29,057 nucleotides of DNA. It comes from Stachybotrys elegans (lineage: Eukaryota > Ascomycota > Sordariomycetes > Hypocreales > Stachybotryaceae). A model generated the notes under the pieces. It was not told the origin of the DNA, did no database searches, and was given only the letters and a program-made list of their open reading frames with translations. Of the stretch, positions 19,264 through 27,980 are shown piece after piece. The translations under genes and the position numbers were made by a program. Each line of letters opens with the position of its first letter. The first letter of the stretch is position 1. Where the stretch lies: the NCBI GenBank assembly GCA_020746835.1, contig JAGPNK010000052.1, positions 1 through 29,057 on the forward strand, read 5' to 3'.

Positions 19264-21291
19264 TCATAACATCAAGCTTGTACTGGCAACGGCAAATATT
19301 AACATCGCTACAGCAGCGTTGCCAGCCATGACAGAAGCAGCGCCCTCGACTTCGATCAAGGTACCAAAAGGAGTCGGCTCGTATGGAGCAGGCTCGGACT
19401 CGTCTATCGTCCCGTTCCAGCAGTATTGGTTGAAGCAGCTCCGGCAGGCTTCGGGAACGGTGGTATTAGTCCGCTCAAAGCTGTGGTGCAGGATGGCACA
19501 ACCGACGCAAATCGGCCAGCTCTCATCGCGGGTGGCGTTGTGCATGGTGGCAACGGCCCAGCCGTTCTGAATCATGGCATCTCGTTCTCCCTCACTTATC
19601 GACATGGAGAAGGTCGAGATATTGGACTGGTAGATATAAGGGAAATTAGGAAGGTAGATGATCAGAGGGGCCCGCTCAGTGATGTTGGATGTGTCACACC
19701 CAAAAAAGACGGGTCGTGTGTTGAGACCCAGATTGATGAAGGTATGGCTGCCGGGAACGACCGGAAAACCAGTGCCTTCAGAGATATTTGCCAGGGAGCG
19801 TTCGTAGGTCGCAATGATGGACGCGCCGTTGGGCCAGCCCAGTTCGGTATCGGCAGACGAGTCGATAGAGAAGACGACGTCTACCTGGCGCTCAGTGATC
19901 AAATGAGGGTGGTATGGAATGTTTTGCCCATCTTCGCCGCCATCAACAAGGGTGAGACGTTCGCTGTCACTGCTGATGGGGTGTCGGTTGTTATAGTTGC
20001 GGAACGGATTAGGAGACCAGTCGGCAATGTCATTGTTGGTCTCCCCAAATTTGCTGAGAACGTCCGTGACACCGCTGATCAAGAAACTGGGGATGCCATC
20101 TGGTGTATGCTGGCTATCAGGGTTCCTAAGCTCCAACACTATGGCGTTGAACAAGCTGCTGGAGGTGCCCATGACGAACCCAGCGTTGTCGAACCCGGTG
20201 ATGCACTCTTCTCTGTTGGGGAGTTCGCCTCCGTCAAAGGCCGAGCCTACATAACGCAAGGGCGCGTACGCGCGGAGGGTTGGATCCTGAGAGCCGAGCT
20301 CCCAGGGGGAGAACTCAAAGACAGTCGAATTCGTTGAAATGACGGTCTCACCTGGGTCGCGACCAACAGCGGTGATGATGGGTAATGGGGTTTCAGCGTT
20401 ACGGAACTGGGCTAAGTTGGCGATGGCGGAGAATGTGATGCCGGGTCCGCCATCACTGGCGTCGACGAGCTGGCGTGATAGCATGCGGCCCCAATAGTCG
20501 GTGATGGACCTCTCGTAACCTGCGCCGCCCTTGTCCCCAACGGAGCCTGAGATCTCGGAGTAGTAGGATAGGAGACTGACGTGTTCTGGGCCTTCAAGGA
20601 GCGTGCTCTGAGTTTGCCAAAGGCTGCCGGATCTCCGTAGGTCATGGACCGAGCTCCAGCCGTTGACGTATAAGCTGCCAACAAGCCAGGCGCCACCAGA
20701 CAGGCCCGAGAGGAAGGTTGCGCTCTGAAGAACACCACCGAGGTTGCTGTTGGTTTCGCTCCCATCGGATCGGCTGTCCCAGGCGGCCAGGGCACCGGCA
20801 CCACTCAACATAGCACGGTAGCCTCCACCAGAGACCGCCAGACCGATAGTAGGGAGGGCCTCCGAATCATCTTCAACCCCACGCAGATAGTCATCCGAAT
20901 CGAAGCCGGGGATGGAGAGGCGGCTGAGCAGGCGGCGGATGTGAGGAACAGTCTCGTTCCGGCGCTGCTGAATCCACTCCCGTTCCTGGGAACTCAGAGC
21001 GCTGACATGACTGGCGTTACGGATAGCAGGACGGCGATCAGGGCAGCTGACGGATATCGGTGTGTAGTCATTAGGGACACCTGCCCCGGAGCGCGGGTAT
21101 GCATTAATATTGGCAGAAATGGCGCCGCTGACTGTGAGGAGGATAACGTCAGAATAAATGGCGAGATATTGGCGACATCAGATAGAAAATAGGGTGTCTA
21201 GCGGACCTTGATAAGTGTGGTGAGTAGCCATAGCGCCGTGGAGAGCTGTGGTCCCTACCAGCAGGACCGTCAACTGACGAAAGATGCCCAT
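19264..21291 (-). CDS. Phospholipase B / lysophospholipase, secreted, GPI-anchored
   Basis: Predicted surface enzyme that removes acyl chains from phospholipids and lysophospholipids. Exons are 21291-21207 and 21131-19264, giving 650 aa, a normal length for the family. The start gives a signal peptide (MGIFRQLTVLLVGTTALHGA). The intron (75 nt, TTCTGAC branch, CAG) begins with GTCCGC, an unusual donor, but joining there restores VSGAISANINAYPRSG in frame. Family landmarks are YTPISVSCPD (about 45-60), VSGGGYRAMLSG (about 128-139), nucleophile motif GLSGGAW (Ser about 173) and DGGEDGQNIPYHP (catalytic Asp about 425). Many N-x-S/T sites and paired cysteines fit an extracellular protein. The C-terminus (GNAAVAMLIFAVASTSLML) is a GPI-attachment signal. 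No break is seen. Confidence 0.93.
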
Positions 21292-21299
21292 GACCGGAT

Positions 21300-21425
21300 T
21301 ATCAGCACCTGGGATAGGACGGCAAAGAGAGGAAGGGAGAATGGAGTAAGAAGGGAACGAACAGACAAACAACCAGAAGAGCGACTGGAAGAAGGATAAG
21401 AAGATAGATACGAAGGACCTTATCG
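21300..21425 (-). promoter_or_regulatory. CT-rich leader of the phospholipase B gene
   Basis: The minus strand just upstream of the ATG is dominated by C and T (for example CTCCCTTCCTCTCTTTGCC), a pattern common near transcription starts of well-expressed fungal genes. A TATATAACTATATA element lies further up at about 21711-21724. Confidence 0.4.
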
Positions 21426-21979
21426 AATGACAATGGAAGGTAATTGCTATGGTTGGATGATTGTGATGTACTAAGGCAGGACGACAGGAGCAGCGCAATA
21501 ACAAACTGCATTTCCTTGTCAGCCATTGAAAAAACAACAAAAAAACAGAAGCATTCGATTGACTTACAGCTGAATTGAAGTTGAGAAACGAACGGAAGGG
21601 ATGTGCGAACACAGCTCCAAACCCGGCTGGAGTCTGATTGTCTTACAATCGGACAAAGAGTGTGGTTGGATAGGTAAAAGAACAAAAGGAGATATATTCT
21701 GAAGGAAGGCTATATAGTTATATACACATTTGCTCACATCGTATTCGTAACCGCGATCGCGCTTTCATGTGGCCATAATCCACCGGAGCCTCTTCCAAGC
21801 GCCTACTCCATAATGTAATCAAGCGCATGATTAACTGGCCGTGTGATATAGAGTGTCATCCGACCTCTTCTCTGTTAATCTTTGACTCCTAGCACTTATA
21901 GATTCGTAACAAACGGGGCCAATGGCTTTGACCAGAACAGGCTGAATAAGCCCATCGTTCGCCCCCGGGGAGGAAACTA

Positions 21980-22262
21980 CAGGGTCCACCGAAATGAGTG
22001 TCCGCCTGAGCAGTTTACAAGAAATAATACAAAGAGCTGTTTTCGGCATAGCTGTGGCTAGCACAGTGCAACTACATCTTGTCCAGAAGTCACATCCAGA
22101 AGTGTCTTTGTTGACTTTAGGGCGCAATTAGAGCCATTTTTAGTGCTTTCTTCATAACGCTACCTACAGGTCACAGTATAAGCACTGTAGAGCCCACATG
22201 TGGCGCAATCAAACGTCTTGTATTCAATCACAAAAAGCGGACACTCGTTTCGGTGGAGGCTG
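21980..22262 (+). mobile_element. 283-bp MITE copy 1, TA target duplication
   Basis: The element begins CAGGGTCCACCGAAATGAGT and ends with ACTCGTTTCGGTGGAGGCTG, giving terminal inverted repeats of about 25 bp with a few mismatches. TA dinucleotides flank both ends (21978-21979, 22263-22264). A TA duplication and CAG-type ends are features of Tc1/mariner-related MITEs. It has no transposase. The open frames across it are by-products of the element. A second copy of identical length lies at 25431-25713 in opposite orientation. Confidence 0.88.
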
Positions 22263-22264
22263 TA

Positions 22265-23160
22265 AAATCGTGGATTTTGAACAGACTTTCTCTTCGTCAT
22301 CTAATATGACTGGTGGATCATATTAATCACCAAGTCGTTCTCATAACACAGATCAACCTGCCATGTACATAATGGACGGTCACTCTAACCCATCGCGGTG
22401 AGTAGGGACGGCAAGATGGTGTACAAGAGTGCTGTAGATACATAGATGCCTGTGTCTGCCCCTAGGAAGAGAGTATCATCCTTACTGCAGACATATCAAG
22501 GGAGTCCAGATGCAGCAAGAGCTCTGGTCGAGCCTTGGCACCATTGACCTCGACTCAAATTCACTCTGTTTCCATTCCCGAGCCTTGATTCCGACTCCTG
22601 GACCGTTTCTGGAGAATTCATATGAATATAAACCATTCATCAAGGCCATGAACGTCCCATCTGCCTCGCCGAGGATATGGGCTGGTGATGCTGTCTGAGC
22701 AGGGGAGCAATGGGAAGACAGACAATGGCGAGAACTTTGGGCCAAATTGCGATTCTTCCTTGGTCTTAGGCTGCAGCCAGCATGTTTTCCCAGTCAGAAA
22801 GTATATTGACTTACCTAATTCTCAGGCATCACCTCACCAGAAAAGTCCCTGAAGAGGCGTGCGCTTCTGAGTGTAATACTGTCGGTGATGGATATTACGG
22901 CGGAAATGTAAGGCCCACGGCAAGGCAGAAATTCAGTTGGATTGTATGCAGCTGAGTCATGATACCGGTACAGCCAAGCCGTGTTCTATATATTGCGCCC
23001 ACGAATGAGTGTACACGTACAATCCAGTGACTGCCGAAGAGGCAGTTGCTGCGAGGAGCTTGCAAGGTCTCAGATGGTTCCTGGTGGGGCGCTACATTGT
23101 CAGCCCACCTGCTTCATGTGGCAGGTAAATCATGCTTACATCCAGCGATCTCGCTCCGTT
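22265..23160. other. Upstream region of the first bZIP gene
   Basis: No supported gene. Opposed short frames at 22482-22745 (-) and 22510-22698 (+) both have plausible amino-acid composition but no recognised domain. No clear introns or start context were found. It lies inside the interval bracketed by the two MITEs. Confidence 0.4.
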
Positions 23161-23165
23161 TCCCC

Positions 23166-23175
23166 TTTATATAAT
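23166..23175 (+). promoter_or_regulatory. TATA box of bZIP gene A
   Basis: TTTATATAAT lies about 100 bp upstream of the ATG at 23273. The leader downstream contains CGCCAGAGA, which recurs in the leader of bZIP gene B. Confidence 0.5.
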
Positions 23176-23272
23176 GTAAGAAGCGCCTGTTCTTTTAACA
23201 CTACTTCCGCCAGAGAGTTTTTGAATATATCACACAGCTCTTAAGCAAGTACCAATTTACCAAACGACAAGA

Positions 23273-23955
23273 ATGGACTCATACAATCCTGAGCCAATGG
23301 CTTTAAGCCAATATTACGCTTTCAGAACCAACCCGTATCTATATCCACGCGACCCATGGAACATGAATGGCAGCTCTGTATGGTTCTCTAAATCCCACAC
23401 GTATGATTTACAGGCTATATACTGATCTGCTTCTCATGAAGCTTGTGGAAACAGTGTATCCCAGTCCCAGTCACATCCCCAGTCATACTAGCCCTTCAAT
23501 ACTGCCGAATGAAGAGGACGGACCGCCTGAGAAGCCAAACAACAAGAGGGAAAAGGTTATTCTCCCAGCTCGTCAGTTACGCCGAGTCGAGCCTTCAAAT
23601 CAATCCGAAATCCCAAATAGATTCTGACAAATGGATGAAGAAACGCATGCAGAACCTTAAGGCGCAGAGAAAATACCGCCTACGCATCAAGAACAGCCTT
23701 GAATACCTCAAAAAACGAAACACCTTGCTCGAGGAGCGCAATGTCTTCCTTGAAGAGCGGAATGCCCTCCTTGAGCAGCGGAATGCCTTTCTCGAGCAGC
23801 AGGACCGCCCCAAGCAAGTGCCCTTTGTTGAGTGCACTCGATGCAATTACACATTCTGGGCTCCAATTCATCAAGAGCAGTTGGAGAACAGCTACGCCGC
23901 AACAGCACTTGACAGTTTATTTCCTCCTTTTAGATGGACCCTAGAGGCGAACTAG
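23273..23955 (+). CDS. Small bZIP transcription factor A (Yap-type basic region)
   Basis: Predicted exons are 23273-23377, 23442-23571 and 23621-23955, giving 189 aa. Intron 1 is GTATGG with an ACTGAT branch and AAG. Intron 2 (49 nt) is GTCAGT...ATAG and is needed to bring the basic region into frame. Its branch site is weak. The basic region, MKKRMQNLKAQRKYRLRIKN (exon 3), has the N-x-x-x-Q-x-x-x-R-x-R spacing of Yap/Pap1 proteins. The zipper follows directly as a near-perfect 7-residue tandem repeat (NTLLEER, NVFLEER, NALLEQR, NAFLEQQ) with Leu at d and Asn at a. A 21-bp DNA repeat underlies it. The tail holds CTRCNYTFW, a possible metal or redox site. Its paralogue is on the minus strand at 26059-26763. 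Targets unknown. Confidence 0.65.
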
Positions 23956-24637
23956 TAACAAGACGGCATCTTTTTAAGTATCTGTCTAGGTGGTCGTTCT
24001 AAGGCAAGCGGGAATATGTAGAGCGGGCTCTCAAACTGAAATTTCTGATTTAGGAATGGACTATAAACCAATATTTCCTGATATAGAATGGGCTATTCTG
24101 GGCTCGCACCATTCAAAGGTCACGTGACTCTGGAGCGCAGCTACGCGCAGCGATCCTTTGCGCTCTCAGGTACATATCTATACAACTTGGTTAGGCTCCC
24201 ACCTTCGGTCGAGAGCACATTACCAGGCGTAACGCCACGACCAACCATGTGACATGAAACCGACTCAGCCCTTTGGGACTTTCGTGAACGATCACCCCAC
24301 CCTTTCCCCAGGATAGGCCCGATCGTTACATGGTGGGGGGAGGGGGATGGCCATGCACGGACGTTACACCCGATCCTGAGTACGGAGTACCAGCACCCAC
24401 TAACATAACAAGCCGGCTCAATCAACCCGTTCTGTCGACAAATCTGCCCTGCCAGCAAATCTTCTCTGTCAGTGGACACTCTTTTCGGTCCACTCCGTAG
24501 GTGAGTTCGGAAATGGGTGCCGCGGGGCTGGCCTCTACGTGAATTTAGTCATGCCCATGAGACCCAATTGCACATCCATGTTCATGGCGGCGCCATGGCT
24601 ACCAGCAACTGATCCTGGCAACGCAGGGCAAGCACGT
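23956..24637. other. 3' flank of bZIP A, nothing recognised
   Basis: No gene recognised. A GTTCTGTCGACAAATCTGCC segment with GCAAATCTTCTCTGTCA (about 24429-24475) loosely resembles the tandem repeat that starts at 24638. Confidence 0.4.
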
Positions 24638-24972
24638 CCTGTCGCAAGTCCACTCTAAGTAGGTACCGTAAATTGTACATCTTGTTGGTAAATCTTCTCT
24701 GTCGCATATCCACCACAAACAATCGTGTCCTGTCACAAATCCACTCTGGGCAAATCCGTCTGTCGCATATCCACCACAATCAACCATATCCTGTCGCAAA
24801 TCCACTCTAGGCAAATACGTCTGTCGCATATCCACTACAATCAACCATGTCCTGTCGCAAATCCACTCTGGGCAAATACATCTTGTTGGTAAATCTTCTC
24901 TGTCACATATCCACCACAATCAACCATATCCTGTCGCAAATGCACTCTAGGCAAATACCGTCCTATTACAAT
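24638..24972 (+). repeat. Tandem repeat of 61-bp units with longer variants
   Basis: Five contiguous units start CCTGTCRCAA. Lengths are 91 bp (24638), 61 bp (24729), 61 bp (24790), 79 bp (24851) and a partial unit from 24930. Units share CCTGTCGCAAATCCACTCT and a second half with TCTGTCGCATATCCACCACA. The 79- and 91-bp forms carry an extra TCTTGTTGGTAAATCTTCTC block. Minus-strand frames across it are repeat by-products. An inverted partial copy lies at 25331-25384. Confidence 0.85.
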
Positions 24973-25384
24973 GAGATTCACCTTTAGCTTCCGTTTTTTA
25001 GCTTTACAAAATTTTTAGCACAAGTCACTCTCTGGTCTAGTCACAGTGTGCAAAATAGTGGGTCAAAGTACCGAACTTAATAAGAGCCATTTTTAGTCCC
25101 CCTGCAAGTAGGTCTCATAATGGCCAGTGCCCAAAACTGGACCCTCCTTTTGGGCCTGGTCATCATGAAGGCAGGGGACCAAAAGTGGCTTTCTGTTACT
25201 TCGGTACTTCATCCCCACTGTATTACACACTGTAATGGGACAGCAGAGCACCTTGCCCCAAAAATATTACAAAGCTAACATACGGAAGCTGAACCTGAAT
25301 TTTATTGTAACATGATACGACAGGTGTGCCGATAGAGAAGATTTACTAACAAGACATATTTACCTAGAGTGGATTTGTGACAGG
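24930..25384. repeat. Large imperfect palindrome (foldback structure)
   Basis: The left half pairs with the right half over most of its length. CCTGTCGCAAATGCACTCTA pairs with TAGAGTGGATTTGTGACAGG at 25365-25384. TTAGCTTCCG...TTAGCTTT pairs with AAAGCTAACATACGGAAGC at about 25270-25290. CAGTGTGCAAAATAGTGGGT...AGTACCGAA pairs with TTCGGTACT...CCCACTGTATTACACACTG, and AGCCATTTTTAGTCCCC pairs with GGGGACCAAAAGTGGCT (25174-25190). The centre is at about 25140. This is probably a foldback transposon whose left end carries the tandem units. Target duplications were not resolved. Confidence 0.65.
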
Positions 25385-25430
25385 ATGTATGTCCGCCCCT
25401 ATATGATTGTAATCATCTAACCTCGTTATA

Positions 25431-25713
25431 CAGCCTCCACCGAAACGAGTGTCCGCTTTTTGTGGTTGAATACAAGACGTTTGATTGCGCCACATGTGGG
25501 CTCTACAGTGCTTATACTGTGACCTGTAGGTAGTGTTATAAAGAAAGCACTAAAAATGGCTCTCATTGCGCCCTAAAGTTAACAAAGACACTTCTGGATG
25601 CAACTTCTGGACAAGATGTAGTTGCACTGTGCTAGCCACAGCTATGCCGAAAACAGCTCTTTGTATTATTTCTTGTAAACTGCTCAGGCGGACACTCATT
25701 TCGGTGGACCCTG
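25431..25713 (-). mobile_element. 283-bp MITE copy 2, TA target duplication
   Basis: Reverse complement of the MITE at 21980-22262, the same length to the base and differing at about seven sites by eye. It is flanked by TA at 25429-25430 and 25714-25715. With copy 1 it forms inverted repeats around a 3.2-kb interval that contains bZIP gene A and the foldback repeat. Confidence 0.88.
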
Positions 25714-25715
25714 TA

Positions 25716-26058
25716 CATGTACTGTACCTAGAGCCGACACTCAGAACAATCCAAGTTCTACAGTCCAGAGAAAGGTCAATAGTAGGTGCATCTTTGGTCA
25801 AAAAAAAAACCAAAGATGACTATCTCTGCATTAATTACGTACCTCTATACAAGTTCAACACCAAAATTAAGGATGATTAAAGAAACGAATGGCTCTGTTA
25901 TTTGCTTTAGACGTTAGAAAATTCCAATTTTTATGACTAAGACGCTGGAACCCTCACGCAAGCCATTTACATGAATAATCCCCTGTGAATTTCACTATTC
26001 AAGAACGGTCACCAGACTGATGGAAGAGACATGTCCTTTCTCTTTCTTTTGGCTCTAT
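25716..26058. other. Spacer downstream of bZIP B
   Basis: No gene recognised. It has an A-tract at about 25801-25809 and AT-rich sequence that includes the 3' flank of the leftward bZIP gene. Confidence 0.45.
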
Positions 26059-26763
26059 TTATGACCCCGTTGGTGTGTTTGGGACTAACTCGAAAATCGT
26101 CATCGCAAACGTCTGAAGGTCATCGAGCTTTTTCTTGAAGAAGGTGAGTTGTTCCCTGAGTTTGGCATTCTGCCCCTCAAGAGAAACTACCTTCTTCTTG
26201 AGTGTGTGGTTATTCTCCTGGAGTGTGTTGTTCTGCTCCTCAAGAGAAGCGATTTCCTTTGCAAGCATATTATTCTGCTCCTCAAGAGAGGATTTTTCCT
26301 CCTGGAGAGTGTTAAATTTGTCCTGTTGCCTCCTGCGAAAATTGATTTGGTTTAGGCGGTTCTGTTTTTTACGTCTCTGTATCTCCTTGTTAGAACCACA
26401 ACGGAAATTCCGCATGAATTTGACTTATCTGAGTCGCGGACTTGACCTAGATGGTCGCTCTCCGGGGAAGAGGGTGATTTTCTCTTCTTCTTTAGTATCT
26501 CGGGCGGTTCGACCTCTGTCTCTGCCAAGGGTAAAGCGTTCATCGTGCTGGCACTGTAACTATCGTACATCGTCATGATATTTGAGGGTGTTGAAGTAAG
26601 CTTGATAAACAATAGATTAGCATATGATACATGTATAATATACATATGATTCAGAGAACCATACATAGCTGAAATAATCTGTCCATGTGTCGAACTGGTT
26701 GAGGTTGGTTCTGAAGGCATACGGCAGAGCCGGAAAGCTCTGCTCGCTATTGTAAAAGTCCAT
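26059..26763 (-). CDS. Small bZIP transcription factor B (Yap-type basic region)
   Basis: Paralogue of bZIP A. Exon 1 is 26763-26665 (33 codons) and shares the MD.YN start and YAFRTN with gene A. Intron 1 (26664-26601) opens GTATGGTTCTCT like that of gene A, with a GCTAAT branch and AAG. Exon 2 starts at 26600 and reads LTSTPSNIMTMYDSYS to a Lys-rich patch. The basic region and zipper lie in another frame (to the stop at 26059): RRKKQNRLNQINFRRRQQ has the Yap-type N...Q...F-R-x-R pattern. Leu then recurs every seven residues for about seven heptads, with Asn at most a positions. A second intron from 26441 (GTCCGC) to 26377 (TTCTAAC branch, CAG) would join them in frame, but the donor is poor. 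A frameshift is the alternative. Gene A has its frame change at the same place, which favours an intron. Confidence 0.55.
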
Positions 26764-27296
26764 CTTGCTATTCGATATGTCGGCAGTTACTCAGGGGCTG
26801 TATACTTCTCTGGCGAGATTGATGTCTAAGGGAGGACATTCCTTGACTCAAATACCGAGAGTGTAGAGTGAGCGTACCGGTGGTAAGCTCAGTTTATTGG
26901 CCATATGAAAGAAGTAGGCCGACAGCGCAGTGCTCCACCCAATCCACTGAGGCTATACCCCTGACCTTGGCAACTGTAGCCTCGGTCGAAGCTCTCGCAA
27001 TCCTGCAACACTTCACACCCCTACACCCCTACATCCCCATACCCCTACACCCCCCATCCCCCGTTGGAGACGCGGAAATCGTCCCATGTCCACGCAACTT
27101 GAATGGTAGGATCACGACGAACGGAGTAGTGAAAACCGAGGAGAGCGCGTCAGAATTTATGATTCTCTTTCCAAGCTGAACTAAACAGCCCACGGCGTCT
27201 TTTGTCAAGCCTGCAATGCTGGAATCAGGGTATAACATCGATTCTTGAAGCTCTGCTTCTTTGGACCCCATGCCGGAGAAACGATCGATAACCTGC
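26764..27296. other. Upstream region of bZIP B
   Basis: The leader of bZIP B on the minus strand has CGCCAGAGA and GTATACAG about 40-55 bp before the ATG. Further right are a pyrimidine-rich CACCCCTACA repeat (27011-27055) and no supported gene. Confidence 0.4.
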
Positions 27297-27552
27297 CGTG
27301 GCTGCGGGCATGCCGATGTCAAAGATTTCCCAGCCACCTGTGTACCGCAATTGGTCTGGAGCTTCCGTCATGATGCTGCCGTGGCGTCGGGCGTCCCTAT
27401 AACATACGAGAAGGCCTCTGCAAGATGGTTTCCGTCGCATACGAGAAGGCTTCGCCGAGTGACGCAGTCGGGTGAGACGGCTTCTTCCTGGGGGCTCGGT
27501 CGAGACTATAATGCGATATCAAGGCTTTTGATGGCTGCAAAGTGGTTTCGGC
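27297..27552 (+). repeat. Dispersed repeat, copy 5 (downstream part only)
   Basis: Matches 13330-13570 from GTGGCTGCGG through CAGCCACCTGT, GCTGCCGTGGCGTCGGG, ACATACGAGAAGG, GTGACGCAGTCGGG and GGGCTCGGTCGA. The TGTGGGATTTCCC end is absent. It has a small internal duplication of CATACGAGAAGGC. Confidence 0.65.
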
Positions 27553-27980
27553 GATTTCATGCAGTTATATGTACAGTATGGTTGGACAGATACTGTACGC
27601 TACCTTATTGCTTAACATCTAGCTGCCACCTGCGTATCGTGTGGCTCTGTTTTCTTACTCAGGACATCTACCGTACCTAGCGTGTTAGGGTACAAGCTCT
27701 TCAGACGTCCTTGAATCATCAAGGCGAGCGATAGCGAATTGACACATATACTTCGAGGCCTCCACACTCTCATCTGACCCTGCTCATGGCTGTTACTTAC
27801 TTGTTAACTTCACAGCAGCCAATCGCTTTCCCTGCTATCGTAAGACAGAAGTTTTGTTAATTTCACGGCGCATGACGAGATTCTGATCAAGTGGCAACCC
27901 TCCCTAATGGGCGGGCTTCCTACTTAAAGCTCGCTGAGCGGATACGTAGAGAGCAGGAATCCTTATGTACCAAAGCAGAA
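27553..27980. other. Spacer and promoter of the rhodopsin-like gene
   Basis: No gene recognised. This is presumably the promoter and leader of the rightward membrane-protein gene. No strong TATA box was picked out. Confidence 0.4.

Noticed and set aside
19426..20337. 303-codon plus-strand ORF
   Set aside because: It lies wholly antisense to the phospholipase B gene, whose conserved motifs explain the open frame.
21831..22127. 98-codon ORF, and its near-identical partner at 25566-25880
   Set aside because: Both lie across the two MITE copies, have no domain, and exist only because the repeats are copied.
22482..22745. Opposed ORFs of 87 and 62 codons with ordinary composition
   Set aside because: No domain, no start context and no splice partner, and both strands are open. 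It could be an old gene fragment, but nothing supports a call.
24599..24919. 106-codon minus-strand ORF rich in VDLRQ/WWICD repeats
   Set aside because: It is a by-product of the 61-bp tandem repeat. The unit is not a multiple of three and the frame drifts.
24638..24972. CRISPR-like array of repeats and spacers
   Set aside because: The units are contiguous 61-91 bp repeats with no unique spacers, and the host is eukaryotic. This is a tandem repeat tied to a foldback structure.
26868..27179. 103-codon plus-strand ORF upstream of bZIP B
   Set aside because: It contains a low-complexity Pro/His run from a CACCCCTACA repeat and no recognisable domain.
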